A stretch of DNA of 64,000 nucleotides from Terasakiella brassicae (GTDB lineage: Bacteria > Pseudomonadota > Alphaproteobacteria > Rhodospirillales > Terasakiellaceae), in assembly GCF_014641495.1 (NCBI RefSeq), contig NZ_BMHV01000002.1, positions 124,001-188,000 of the forward strand, given 5' to 3'. The position numbers and the translations under genes were made by a program. Numbering within the stretch: the stretch's first letter is position 1; each line of letters starts with the position of its first letter. This document shows, piece by piece, positions 1 to 8,248 of this stretch. The notes beneath the pieces are model-generated. The model saw nothing but the letters and a program-made list of their open reading frames with translations. It was not told the DNA's origin and did not search any database.

Positions 1-340
1 CTGTATTCTCAATGGCGCGGCAGCGCGCACCTGTCAAAAAGGCGATGAAGTCATCATCTGTTCTGCCGATTACTGCAAACCGACTGACCTGTACGACCTG
101 CAACCGACAATCCTGACGTATCTGCCCGACAACTCTGTTGACCAGATTTTGAAATATGATGTCTATCGCAGCGAAAAAATGGCCTACGATTTCCGCATTA
201 TCGATGCCAAAACCAACCAGATCGAAGATTGCCACACCTATCCGAACGTGGACATTAATTCCATTCGCAAGGACCTGAAAAAACGCGGTATGACCCCCAA
301 TGATATCGACGCCTTCATCGAAAAATATCTCATGCGCTAA
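1..340 (+). CDS. panD: Aspartate 1-decarboxylase-like protein, 3' part only
   Basis: The frame is open from the left window edge (codons begin at base 2) to a TAA at 338-340, so the 5' part is missing. The visible protein begins CILNGAAARTCQKGDEVIIC, which matches the conserved core of PanD (consensus xxLNGAAAR..Q.GD.VII), just after the region where the family self-cleaves to make its pyruvoyl cofactor. PanD makes beta-alanine from aspartate for pantothenate and CoA. Canonical PanD ends about 30-35 residues after this motif. Here about 85-90 further residues follow, including a basic C-terminal stretch (SIRKDLKKRG), so this is either a divergent PanD with a C-terminal extension or a PanD-fold relative. 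The cleavage-site Gly-Ser lies outside the window. Confidence 0.7.
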   Translation, partial: CILNGAAARTCQKGDEVIICSADYCKPTDLYDLQPTILTYLPDNSVDQILKYDVYRSEKMAYDFRIIDAKTNQIEDCHTYPNVDINSIRKDLKKRGMTPNDIDAFIEKYLMR

Positions 341-420
341 TCTCAAGCGATAGAGAACAACAAACACCTTTAAAAACCGTCATCGCGCACACTGCGGGCC
401 TTCAATAAATCTTTCAAACA

Positions 421-442
421 TTCATACCGAATATGGTATGAA
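421..442. terminator. Small perfect inverted repeat after panD
   Basis: TTCATACC (421-428) and GGTATGAA (435-442) form an 8-bp perfect stem with a 6-nt loop, about 80 bp past the panD-like stop. No clear T-run follows on either strand, so terminator is only a guess. It could also be a protein-binding palindrome. Confidence 0.3.
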
Positions 443-460
443 AGAAAGTAAGAGAGTTTT

Positions 461-620
461 CAGGTTATTGACAAAGTGCTTTGGATAACTCGCCAAGCAA
501 AAACCGTCATCCCGCATCAAGTGCAGGATCCATTTAAAATCAATGAGTTAAATATTGCTCATGCGATAAACATGGATCCCCGATCAGGGTCGGGGATGAC
601 AGTTTAGAGACTTTGTCAGC
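461..620. repeat. 152-bp palindromic interspersed element, copy 1
   Basis: The core at 468-619 has terminal inverted repeats (TTGACAAAG at 468, CTTTGTCAG ending at 619). Internally an inverted pair starts GTCATCCCGC, reads through GGATCCAT, and returns as ATGGATCCCCGATCAGGGTC followed by GGGGATGAC. A second copy of exactly the same length and orientation lies at 16078-16229. No ORF is inside. The structure is that of a MITE-like or REP-like non-autonomous element. Together with the short hairpin at 421-442 it fills the 317-bp gap between the panD-like gene and the membrane protein at 658. Confidence 0.85.
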
Positions 621-657
621 AGTCTGGTTTTCTCGATGGTTTTTAAAGGATAAAGGC

Positions 658-1248
658 GTGCCCCGTCATTCACAGCAAATCAACTTGGCCGCAAAGCTCG
701 GTTTTTTACTGGGTTGGGGCTTTTTTGCCTTGGCTTTTCTTTTAGCCGCCGCCGAAGCCACGTTGGCCCGTCATAGTCTGTTTACCTCTGCAAACGATTT
801 GTTGCTCACCCTTGCCCCCGGCAAATGGATTGCCTTCAAACATCATTATGATTCGGCCCTCTTAAAGTTTTTTATTGCCACGGTCCTGCAACTCCCCGGC
901 TGGTTGCTCGCGGGATTGCCTGCTGGCTTACTGCTCTGGACCTGTCGCCCGCACCGTGAAGATATGGACCCGGATTTATATCACTCCCTCACCACCTTTG
1001 ACCGTCTGGCAAAAATGGCAGAAGAAGACGGCGCACAGGATGATGACCCGACATTTCAGGAATATGATCCCCGCGATTACGACGACGACCTGCAAAAAGA
1101 AGACGTTGCCAACGCGCGTTCCTATATGAAAGACTGGTATCCTGAGAAAGTCGATGAACAAGATATGCCGACCCGGCCCAAAGGCCCACACGAACGCATG
1201 GATAGCGCGCGCGACAACTTAACCATTCCTTTCGACAAGCTGTCCTGA
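658..1248 (+). CDS. Two-helix membrane protein of unknown function
   Basis: A 196-residue protein that I do not recognise. I chose the GTG at 658 because AAAGGA sits 7 nt upstream (645-650). A longer frame from the TTG at 613 would begin inside the repeat element and has no ribosome site. The N-terminal half carries two hydrophobic segments (about residues 12-32 and 70-95), probably spanning the inner membrane, joined by a loop of about 40 residues. The C-terminal 100 residues are charged and very acidic (runs such as DDDPTFQEYDPRDYDDD), suggesting a cytoplasmic tail. It stands alone between the repeat and the response regulators. A partner-binding or signalling tail is possible, but nothing in the sequence fixes a function. 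Confidence 0.7.
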   Translation: MPRHSQQINLAAKLGFLLGWGFFALAFLLAAAEATLARHSLFTSANDLLLTLAPGKWIAFKHHYDSALLKFFIATVLQLPGWLLAGLPAGLLLWTCRPHREDMDPDLYHSLTTFDRLAKMAEEDGAQDDDPTFQEYDPRDYDDDLQKEDVANARSYMKDWYPEKVDEQDMPTRPKGPHERMDSARDNLTIPFDKLS

Positions 1249-1352
1249 CCCATTCTTCTTTCCATAACCCAACACAGAGTTATCAATTGCGAAGCAAGTA
1301 AAGTTTCGCTACCTTGAAAGAAGACCAAATAATAATTGAGTAGACATAAAAA

Positions 1353-2600
1353 ATGGCCGAGATCCTATTGGTAGAAGATGCGAAATTTTTTCGCAATATC
1401 ATAAAATCACAGATAGAAACCAAGTTCGGCTACAATGTGACGGCTGTCGAAACTTATAGCGAAGCTGTCGAACAACTGACCAACAGCAATAAACATTTTG
1501 ATTTGGGACTTTTGGACCTCAATTTGCCCGATGCCCCTGATGGTGAAATTGTCGATATCGTAACGGGCATGGGTGTGCCATCCCTTATTTTTTCCGGTCA
1601 TTTCAGCGAAGCCGTGCGCGATATGCTGGAACATCCCAGCGTGATCGACTATGTCGTTAAAGACAGCCCTGCCAGCCTGAACTACGTCCTTAATATGGTC
1701 GATCGTTATTTCAAAAACAGCACCTGTTGCGCCTTGGTTGTCGATGACTCGCGTGTCGCACTCAAGCATATGGAAACCTTGCTGAAACGCTTTAATTTCA
1801 AAGTGCTTTGTGCCAGCAAAGGCCATGAAGCCCTTAACGTTTTCAACGAAAACCCCGATATTCGCCTCATCATCTGCGACTACAATATGCCGGATATGCA
1901 GGGTACCGAGCTTTGTAAATTAATCCGGGCGCAAAAAAACCGTGATCAGGTTTGTATTATCGGGGTATCGGCATATGGCAACCAGACCCTGTCGGCACAA
2001 TTTTTAAAAGCCGGGGCGAGTGATTTTCTCGTCAAACCCTTTCTCACTGAAGAATTTTTCTGCCGTATCACCTTGAATATGGATGCTTTGGAAAAGGTGC
2101 ATAAACTGGATGAACTTGTCCATACCGATTTGGTTAGCCAGCTAAAAAACCGCCGTTTTCTGGAAGAAGAATATGAGAGAACCTGTCAAACGGCCGAAAC
2201 AAATAACCTGTCTCTCGCCTGCGCCTTTTTTGAACTTGATGATTTCAAAGCCTTTAACGAGTCTCACGGCAATGATGGCGGTGATGCTATCCTGTTTATG
2301 ATGGCGCGGGAATTTGAACGTCATTTCAACCGGACCTCCCCACTCGTCGTGCGCTACAGCGGCAGCCAGTTCTGCTTCTTATGCGCAACCGACCAACCCA
2401 ATAATTTTGTTGAAGAAATGCAAACTCTGCACCGCCATATCATCAACCGTGACTTTCGGTTTGGAAAACAGCATCTGAGCGTCGATGTCAGCGGTATGCT
2501 CTGTATTGCCTCACCCGGTAAATATGCAGATCTTCTTGATGATACAAAACGCACTCTTGAAAGCCAAGCCGCCCGTAAAGGCTGCTTTGTCACCGCATAG
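1353..2600 (+). CDS. Response regulator REC-REC-GGDEF with degenerate GGDEF
   Basis: The 415-residue protein has two receiver domains (about 1-120 and 125-245) and a C-terminal GGDEF-like domain (about 255-415), the architecture of PleD. Both receivers look phosphorylatable: D55 in LLDLNLPD with K103, and D176 in CDYNMPD with K228. The cyclase signature that should read GGDEF is instead SGSQF (336-340), and the metal site is altered (FFELDDFKAFNES), so catalysis is unlikely. It may act as a c-di-GMP or GTP sensor, or as a phosphorylation-dependent partner of the next gene. It lies 17 bp before an intact paralogue (2618-3883) that shares motifs such as LNLPDAP and VVKDSPAS, so the pair looks like a tandem duplication. 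Confidence 0.9.
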   Translation: MAEILLVEDAKFFRNIIKSQIETKFGYNVTAVETYSEAVEQLTNSNKHFDLGLLDLNLPDAPDGEIVDIVTGMGVPSLIFSGHFSEAVRDMLEHPSVIDYVVKDSPASLNYVLNMVDRYFKNSTCCALVVDDSRVALKHMETLLKRFNFKVLCASKGHEALNVFNENPDIRLIICDYNMPDMQGTELCKLIRAQKNRDQVCIIGVSAYGNQTLSAQFLKAGASDFLVKPFLTEEFFCRITLNMDALEKVHKLDELVHTDLVSQLKNRRFLEEEYERTCQTAETNNLSLACAFFELDDFKAFNESHGNDGGDAILFMMAREFERHFNRTSPLVVRYSGSQFCFLCATDQPNNFVEEMQTLHRHIINRDFRFGKQHLSVDVSGMLCIASPGKYADLLDDTKRTLESQAARKGCFVTA

Positions 2601-2617
2601 ACGCAGGCCATAACTTT

Positions 2618-3883
2618 ATGACAGATTTCGACAAAAAAATTGATATTCTCCTCGTGGAAGATGCGAAATTTTATCGCAGCGTTCTCAAAAGCCAGTTGGA
2701 GAAAGAACTCAACTGCAATGTGTTTTGCGCTGAAACCTTCAAACAGGCCACCACCATTTTAAAAGAACGCGGAAATACCTTTTTCCTGGCCCTGCTTGAT
2801 TTGAACTTACCCGATGCCCCCAACGGGGAAATCGTCGAATACGTCATCTCGCAGCCTATCCCGTCTATTGTTTTTTCCGGTCATTTCAACGAGGAAATTC
2901 GCGATGACCTGATGCAAAAAAACATTATCGATTATGTCGTCAAAGACAGCCCTGCCAGCATTGAATATGTCATTTCAACGGTGAAACGCATCTACCTCAA
3001 CCAATTTATTAAAGTTTTGCTGGTTGATGATTCCAAAACAGCCCGATATCAGATGCGCGGACTGCTTCATCGGTATAAATTTCAGGTTTTAGAGGCTTTT
3101 GATGGTCTGGAAGCCCTGAAAGTTCTTGATGCAAACCCCGATATTATGATGGTTATTACAGATTATAACATGCCGAACCTTGATGGGTTTGAACTGACCA
3201 AAAAAATCCGTACACATTATTCAAAGCGTGAATTATCGATCGTTGGGGTTTCAACTTACGGCAACCATGCTCTTTCAGCAAAATTCATTAAGATCGGTGC
3301 CAATGATTTCATTACCAAACCTTTCTTGAACGAAGAATTTTTCTGTCGCATTTCCCAGAACATTGAAATGCTGGAATATATCAATGCCCTCAAAGACTCA
3401 CTGATCACCGATTATTTAACGGGCGTTCGCAACCGACGTTATTTGTACGACCGTGGCCAGGAAATGTTCAAAGAAGCCCAAAAAAGTGACGGTTATTTGA
3501 TTGCTGCCATGATTGATGTGGACCATTTCAAACAAATCAATGACAGTTTCGGCCATGATGCCGGAGATTTTGTCTTAACGGCTGTTGCCAAGAAAATTGA
3601 TCACTATTTCAAAAACAAAGGGGTCGTCGCCCGCTTCGGTGGCGAAGAATTCTGTGTCTTGATGTATCGCGAGGATACCGAAGATGTTATCGAAACCTTC
3701 GAAACCCTGCGCGATGTCATTGCAGAAACGATCTTCACCTACGAATACCACGAACTGAGCGTACAAATCAGTGTCGGTATTACGTGGCAATCCACCGAAA
3801 GTCTGGATGATTTAATCAATCTTTCTGATCGCTTCCTATACGATGCGAAGAAAAGCGGGCGCAATTGCGTCCATGCGGGATAA
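2618..3883 (+). CDS. Response regulator REC-REC-GGDEF, probable active diguanylate cyclase
   Basis: A 421-residue PleD-type protein. Receiver 1 carries D61, receiver 2 carries D182 in TDYNMPNLDG, and a GGDEF domain spans about 262-421. The active site is intact: GGEEF at 341-345 and the metal-binding MIDVDHFKQIND around 298-309. It should condense two GTP to c-di-GMP when phosphorylated. No RxxD inhibitory site is visible just before GGEEF (the residues there are KNKGVVARF), so product feedback at that site is probably absent. Unlike PleD, both receivers keep their phospho-acceptors. It is cotranscribed with its degenerate paralogue upstream. No cognate histidine kinase adjoins the pair, and the next gene is convergent 4 bp away. 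Confidence 0.93.
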   Translation: MTDFDKKIDILLVEDAKFYRSVLKSQLEKELNCNVFCAETFKQATTILKERGNTFFLALLDLNLPDAPNGEIVEYVISQPIPSIVFSGHFNEEIRDDLMQKNIIDYVVKDSPASIEYVISTVKRIYLNQFIKVLLVDDSKTARYQMRGLLHRYKFQVLEAFDGLEALKVLDANPDIMMVITDYNMPNLDGFELTKKIRTHYSKRELSIVGVSTYGNHALSAKFIKIGANDFITKPFLNEEFFCRISQNIEMLEYINALKDSLITDYLTGVRNRRYLYDRGQEMFKEAQKSDGYLIAAMIDVDHFKQINDSFGHDAGDFVLTAVAKKIDHYFKNKGVVARFGGEEFCVLMYREDTEDVIETFETLRDVIAETIFTYEYHELSVQISVGITWQSTESLDDLINLSDRFLYDAKKSGRNCVHAG

Positions 3884-3887
3884 TTTT

Positions 3888-4586
3888 CTATTTGCCCAAT
3901 TCATCACAATGAACGCCATTTCGATAATCATTCAAACCTTTTCCCGGTTCATCGCGAAAACGATCTGTCAAAATCTGCAATTCTTGGATGCGGTCAATTC
4001 GGAAATTCCGAAAATCACGGCGCAGCTCACACCAACCGCACAATAACCAAATCGGGCCGAGGAAAATCATCGCCAAGGGGCGAACAGTGCGCACCGATGT
4101 CTGTTTCCTTTCATCCACATAGTCAATTTCAATTTTATATTTCTCCCGAATCGCCAGCCGCAATGCAGAGAAATCAACCGTCCACGGGACATGAATGGCA
4201 CTTTGAAAGGAAAACAGGGCCGTTCCATGCAGCTTTTCAAGGGAGGGGGCAGGCAAGGCATTTTTGATTTTATCCAAGGCACTGCGCGCCGAACGCCCCA
4301 TTCGATCATCTGTCCAGTTACAAACCATCGCCATCCCTAAAACCAGACTTTCGATCTCTTCAATATCAAAGCTCAGCGGCGGTAAATGGTAGCCTGCGTC
4401 CAAAATATAGCCGACACCGGCCTCACCTGAAATTGGCACACCGCTGCGCATCAATTCCTGAATATCGCGATAAATCGTGCGCACACTGACTTCACATTCC
4501 TGCGCAATATAGTCAGCCGTCACCGCCCCACGGCGCCCTTGTAACAAGGTGGTGATTTTTATCAGACGTTCGGTTCGTTTCATCAT
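3888..4586 (-). CDS. HTH-WYL (YafY-type) transcriptional regulator
   Basis: A 232-residue regulator of the DeoR-like HTH plus WYL family. The N-terminal winged helix is seen in ADYIAQECEVSVRTIYRDIQ (about 24-43), followed by the family signature SGVPISGEAGVGYIL. The C-terminal half is the WYL ligand-binding domain (IEIDYVDERK, the RPLAM region, FRIDRIQ). Two adjacent ATGs (4586, 4583) can start it, and neither has a good ribosome site. It is divergent from the SRPBCC gene at 4679 and shares with it a 92-bp intergenic region containing a perfect 9-6-9 palindrome at 4607-4630. By family precedent it likely controls that neighbour and itself. The ligand is unknown. Confidence 0.88.
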   Translation of the reverse strand: MMKRTERLIKITTLLQGRRGAVTADYIAQECEVSVRTIYRDIQELMRSGVPISGEAGVGYILDAGYHLPPLSFDIEEIESLVLGMAMVCNWTDDRMGRSARSALDKIKNALPAPSLEKLHGTALFSFQSAIHVPWTVDFSALRLAIREKYKIEIDYVDERKQTSVRTVRPLAMIFLGPIWLLCGWCELRRDFRNFRIDRIQELQILTDRFRDEPGKGLNDYRNGVHCDELGK

Positions 4587-4606
4587 TTTTACACTTTAGC
4601 ACAAGT

Positions 4607-4630
4607 CTCCTGACAGCTAGATGTCAGGAG
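4607..4630. promoter_or_regulatory. Palindromic operator between WYL regulator and SRPBCC gene
   Basis: CTCCTGACA (4607-4615), a 6-nt spacer, then TGTCAGGAG (4622-4630) form a perfect 9-bp inverted repeat in the divergent promoter region. Placement 20 bp from the regulator start and 48 bp from the target start fits a dimeric repressor or activator site. Binding by the WYL protein is inferred from position only. Confidence 0.7.
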
Positions 4631-4678
4631 TATGGCAGTAAGATAAGAACAGTTCAACTCGTACAGAAGGAGTTCAAA

Positions 4679-5071
4679 ATGTACGTCAACTCTAAGTCTC
4701 TCACTGTGAATGTCAGTGCGGAAAAATTGTTTAACTTTCTCTCAACACCGGAAAATTTGCCCAAATGGGCCATCAATTATTGTCACTCCATTCAAAAAGA
4801 CGGCGATGTTTATCGCATTCACGGCCCGATGGGGGAAAGTTATTTCCATATCAAAGCCGATGCACAAAGCGGTGTGATTGATATGTATGGCGGTTCAAGC
4901 AAGGATACACTGCATCCTTTCCCATCCCGTGTTGTAACACTGCCGGATGGTTCCGCCCACTTGACGATGACCTGCGTGATGATGGAAGACCTGAGCGAAG
5001 ACGACATTAAAAAACTGGAACAGTCTTTCGCTGAAGAATTTGACATGCTGCGCCAACAGGTCACGGCATAA
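4679..5071 (+). CDS. SRPBCC-family (START-like) small protein
   Basis: A 130-residue protein with the features of the polyketide-cyclase/START-like SRPBCC fold. It opens with a strand (KSLTVNVSAEKLFNFLSTPENLPKWA), continues through beta strands and ends in a long amphipathic helix (DDIKKLEQSFAEEFDMLRQQV). Such proteins bind hydrophobic ligands in a deep pocket, and no enzymatic residue is evident. The start is supported by AGGAG 7 nt upstream. It is the only gene divergent from the WYL regulator, so it is probably its main target. Pairs of WYL regulators with SRPBCC or glyoxalase-like genes are common, but the physiological ligand is not known. Confidence 0.8.
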   Translation: MYVNSKSLTVNVSAEKLFNFLSTPENLPKWAINYCHSIQKDGDVYRIHGPMGESYFHIKADAQSGVIDMYGGSSKDTLHPFPSRVVTLPDGSAHLTMTCVMMEDLSEDDIKKLEQSFAEEFDMLRQQVTA

Positions 5072-5077
5072 AAACAA

Positions 5078-5118
5078 AAACGGCGTACCTTCCAAAAGAG
5101 AGTACGCCGTTTCTTGTA
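5078..5118. terminator. Bidirectional terminator between SRPBCC gene and lpd
   Basis: AAACGGCGTAC (5078-5088) pairs with GTACGCCGTTT (5102-5112). T-rich sequence follows on the plus strand and A-rich sequence precedes it, so it can stop both convergent transcripts. Confidence 0.85.
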
Positions 5119-5134
5119 TTTCTAAGCTGATGAC

Positions 5135-6538
5135 TTAGGCATGCAAAGCGCGTTTATCACACGCCAAAGCCGCTTCTTTCACCGCTTCGGGTAAGCCCGG
5201 ATGACCGTGGCATGTCCGTGCAATATCTTCGCTGGACCCGCCAAATTCCATTGCCTGTACAACTTCCTGAATCAGATCACCGCCGGACGGGCCAATGATA
5301 TGGGCGCCCAGAACACGATCCGTTTTCTTGTCTGCCAGAATTTTGACAAAGCCTTCACTGTCGCCATTGGCCAACGCACGACCATTGGCCTGGAAGGGGA
5401 ACTTGCCAACTTTATATTCGATCCCGTCTGCTTTCAGACCTTCTTCCGTACGGCCCACGCTTGCGATTTCCGGGTGCGTGTAAACAATACCCGGAATAAC
5501 ATCATAGTTTACATGACCGGATTGACCTGCCAGCATTTCAGCAACCGCAACGCCTTCTTCTTCGGCTTTGTGCGCCAGCATCAAACCGCCGATAACGTCA
5601 CCAACCGCAAAGATCCCGGCAACATTGGTTTGCAAATCGTGATCTACTTTGACAAAGCCGCGCTCGTCCATTTCAACGCCGACTTCCGCCAAACCGAGGT
5701 TATCGGTATAAGGGCGACGACCGATGGAAACAAGGCAGGCATCGACCTTAAGTTCTTCTGCATCTCCGCCTTTGGCCGGTTCCATTGTCAGGGTAACAGA
5801 TGTTTTGGTTTTCTTCGCAGCCGTGACCTTGGTCGCCAGTTTGAAATTCAAACCTTGTTTTTTCAAGATACGTTGGGCTTGTTTGCGGACTTCACCATCC
5901 ATACCGGGCAGGATTTGATCCATAAATTCAATAACCGTGACCTCTGCGCCCAGACGGTTCCAGACGGAACCCAGTTCGAGACCGATCACCCCACCGCCGA
6001 TAACAGCAAGCTTTTTCGGGACTTTGCGCAATTCCATTGCCCCGGTTGATGACATCATAACTTTTTCGTCAATTTCCAAAAACGGCAAGGATGCCACATC
6101 AGATCCGGTTGCGATCACGATGTTTTCCGTCTTCAAAACGTCTTCACCGCCCGCATTCAAAGAAACAGTTACTTCATCAGCCGCCGTAACTTTGCCTTCA
6201 CCCACAAGGTATTTGACCTTGTTCTTTTTCATCAGGAACTCAACGCCTTGCGTCAATTGTTTCACAACCGCTTCTTTACGGTCGATCATTTTATCCAGAT
6301 CAAGTTTCGGCGTGACGTTAATGCCGTGTTCCGCCATTTCATGGGCGGCCATTTCATAAAGATGCGTGGATTGCAGCAAGGCCTTGGCCGGAATACAGCC
6401 CACATTCAAACAAGTTCCGCCCAGACTGCCGCGTTTTTCCACAATAGCTGTTTTCAAACCCAGTTGTGCAGCACGAATGGCGCAGACATATCCACCGGGG
6501 CCACCGCCGATGACAACAACGTCAAAATTATCGCTCAT
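5135..6538 (-). CDS. lpdA: Dihydrolipoyl dehydrogenase (E3)
   Basis: A 467-residue flavoprotein that reoxidises dihydrolipoamide for 2-oxoacid dehydrogenases and the glycine cleavage system, passing electrons to NAD+. The FAD-binding motif GGGPGG is at 11-16, the redox disulfide is C43/C48 in GGTCLNVGCIPAKALL, a second nucleotide-binding motif is GGGVIGLELG, and the C-terminal catalytic pair sits in HGHPGLPEA (H446, E451). The frame stays open 51 nt further upstream, but MSDNFDVVVIGGG with an upstream AAAGGA is the family start. It lies after sucB, but a strong terminator-like hairpin (6571-6603) separates them. It may therefore have partly independent expression, which would fit its use by several complexes. 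Confidence 0.97.
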   Translation of the reverse strand: MSDNFDVVVIGGGPGGYVCAIRAAQLGLKTAIVEKRGSLGGTCLNVGCIPAKALLQSTHLYEMAAHEMAEHGINVTPKLDLDKMIDRKEAVVKQLTQGVEFLMKKNKVKYLVGEGKVTAADEVTVSLNAGGEDVLKTENIVIATGSDVASLPFLEIDEKVMMSSTGAMELRKVPKKLAVIGGGVIGLELGSVWNRLGAEVTVIEFMDQILPGMDGEVRKQAQRILKKQGLNFKLATKVTAAKKTKTSVTLTMEPAKGGDAEELKVDACLVSIGRRPYTDNLGLAEVGVEMDERGFVKVDHDLQTNVAGIFAVGDVIGGLMLAHKAEEEGVAVAEMLAGQSGHVNYDVIPGIVYTHPEIASVGRTEEGLKADGIEYKVGKFPFQANGRALANGDSEGFVKILADKKTDRVLGAHIIGPSGGDLIQEVVQAMEFGGSSEDIARTCHGHPGLPEAVKEAALACDKRALHA

Positions 6539-6570
6539 ATCGATCTCATTCCTTTGTCTTGTAATACAGT

Positions 6571-6603
6571 AAAAAACGGGAGCCGACACACTGCCGACCC
6601 CCG
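6571..6603 (-). terminator. Intrinsic terminator or attenuator between sucB and lpd
   Basis: Read on the minus strand, bases 6603-6577 form a 12-bp hairpin (CGGGGGUCGGCA with UGUCGGCUCCCG, three G-U pairs, 3-nt loop) followed immediately by six T (6576-6571). It lies between the sucB stop (6621) and the lpd start (6538). Readthrough, or a separate lpd promoter, must supply lpd. Confidence 0.8.
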
Positions 6604-6620
6604 CTTCATTTTTTTAACGC

Positions 6621-8231
6621 TTAGGCGTCCAGCAGGATGCGCTGCGGATCTTCCAGACATTCCTTGACGCGAACGAGGAAGCTGACGGCCTCGCGACCAT
6701 CAATGATACGGTGGTCATAAGACAAAGCCAGATACATCATCGGACGTGCCTGAATGGAACCATCCGGCATTACCATCGGGCGCATTTGCGTTTTGTGCAT
6801 ACCCAAAATCGCAGATTGCGGACGGTTCAGGATCGGTGCAGACAACAGGGACCCAAACACACCACCGTTAGAAATGGTGAAGGTACCCCCCATCATTTCG
6901 TCCATTGTCAATGAACCGGCACGGGCGCGTTTGCCATAGTCCACGATATCGCCTTCGATTTGTGCCAGTGATTTTTCATCACAATCACGCACAACCGGCA
7001 CCACCAGACCTGTCGGAGAGCCAACGGCAATCCCGACATCGTAATGGTTTTTATAAACGATTTCGTCACCATCGATTTCCGCATTCACGGCAGGCCATTC
7101 ACGCAGAGCTGTCACACAGGCTTTCGTGAAGATACCCATGAAGCCAAGCTTCACACCGTGTTTTTTCTCAAAACCGTCTTTATATTGCTTGCGCATTTCC
7201 AAGACACCGGTCATGTCCACTTCGTTCCAAGTGGTCAAGATCGCCGCTGTGTTTTGGGCTTCTTTCAAGCGAGAGGCAATCACCTTGCGAAGACGGGTCA
7301 TTTTGACACGTTCTTCACGCGGGCCTACGGGGCGCGGTGGGATCATCGCCCCGTTCGGTGTCGAAGACGCAGCCGGTGCAGCCGCCGGGGCCGGAGCCGC
7401 CGCAGGAGCTGCAGCAGGAGCCGGTTTCGCCGCCGCCGCTTTGTCTTTTTCAGCCTGACCGCTTTCGATATAGGCGAGAACATCGCCCTTCACCAAGCGA
7501 CCGTCTTTCCCTGTTGCCGGAATTTTCGCAGCATCAAGGCCGTTTTCTTCAACCAGCTTGCGAACCGCAGGTGCCAAAGGCAGGGATGTATTTGCCGCAG
7601 CTGCCGGAGCCGAGGCCGCAGGTGCGCTTTTCGCCGGGGCTGCACTGGATGCCGGTGCCGCCGCACCAGCCGTTGCACCAACAGCAATACGACCAACAAC
7701 CGTACCGACTTCAACATCGGTATCTTCACCCGCGATAATTTCAACCAGCACACCGGCTGCCGGTGAGGGCAGTTCGGCTGTTACTTTATCGGTTTCGACT
7801 TCACACAGGGCTTCATCAACAGCAACTTCTTCCCCGACTTTTTTCAGCCAGCTGGAAATTGTGCCTTCGGTAACCGATTCACCCATTGCCGGGATAACGA
7901 TATCCACCGTTTCACCCGTACCGGCAGAAGCCGCTTTTGCCGGAGCTTCCTGAGCCGCAGGAGCCGCAGCCGGAGCAGCCGCAACGGTTTCACCCGCTTC
8001 ACCCACCATACACAGGACCGCACCCACTTCCACGTCGGAGTCTTCTGCGGCAACGATTTCAACCAAAGTACCCGCAACAGGCGATGGTACTTCGACAGTG
8101 ACTTTGTCTGTTTCCAGCTCAACAAGCGGTTCGTCAACAGCGACAGTGTCGCCGATATTTTTGAGCCACTTTGAAACCGTACCTTCCGATACGGATTCAC
8201 CCAAAGCAGGAACAGTAATTTCTGTGGCCAT
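6621..8231 (-). CDS. sucB: Dihydrolipoyl succinyltransferase (E2o) with two lipoyl domains
   Basis: A 536-residue core of the 2-oxoglutarate dehydrogenase complex, transferring the succinyl group to CoA. Two lipoyl domains are visible, with lipoylated lysines in [12 protein letters not shown] (K43) and [12 protein letters not shown] (K149), each followed by a long Ala/Pro linker. Next come the peripheral subunit-binding domain ([19 protein letters not shown], about 222-260), another Ala/Pro linker and the catalytic domain ending [12 protein letters not shown] (H507, D511). E. coli SucB has one lipoyl domain and about 405 residues, so this is a long form. The start at 8231 has GAGGAA 6 nt upstream; an ATG at 8243 would overlap that ribosome site. 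It begins 17 nt after sucA. Confidence 0.96.
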   Translation of the reverse strand: MATEITVPALGESVSEGTVSKWLKNIGDTVAVDEPLVELETDKVTVEVPSPVAGTLVEIVAAEDSDVEVGAVLCMVGEAGETVAAAPAAAPAAQEAPAKAASAGTGETVDIVIPAMGESVTEGTISSWLKKVGEEVAVDEALCEVETDKVTAELPSPAAGVLVEIIAGEDTDVEVGTVVGRIAVGATAGAAAPASSAAPAKSAPAASAPAAAANTSLPLAPAVRKLVEENGLDAAKIPATGKDGRLVKGDVLAYIESGQAEKDKAAAAKPAPAAAPAAAPAPAAAPAASSTPNGAMIPPRPVGPREERVKMTRLRKVIASRLKEAQNTAAILTTWNEVDMTGVLEMRKQYKDGFEKKHGVKLGFMGIFTKACVTALREWPAVNAEIDGDEIVYKNHYDVGIAVGSPTGLVVPVVRDCDEKSLAQIEGDIVDYGKRARAGSLTMDEMMGGTFTISNGGVFGSLLSAPILNRPQSAILGMHKTQMRPMVMPDGSIQARPMMYLALSYDHRIIDGREAVSFLVRVKECLEDPQRILLDA

Positions 8232-8248
8232 TTGTTTCCTCACAACTC

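Noticed and set aside
613-657. TTG start for the membrane protein at 658
   Set aside because: This start lies within the repeat element's terminal arm and lacks a ribosome site; the GTG at 658 is better.
5201-6049. 282-residue plus-strand frame antisense to lpd
   Set aside because: It is the mirror of a well-supported enzyme, with no family motif or ribosome site.
7044-7766. 240-residue Arg/Cys-rich plus-strand frame in sucB
   Set aside because: It mirrors the Ala/Pro linkers of SucB and is not a real protein.
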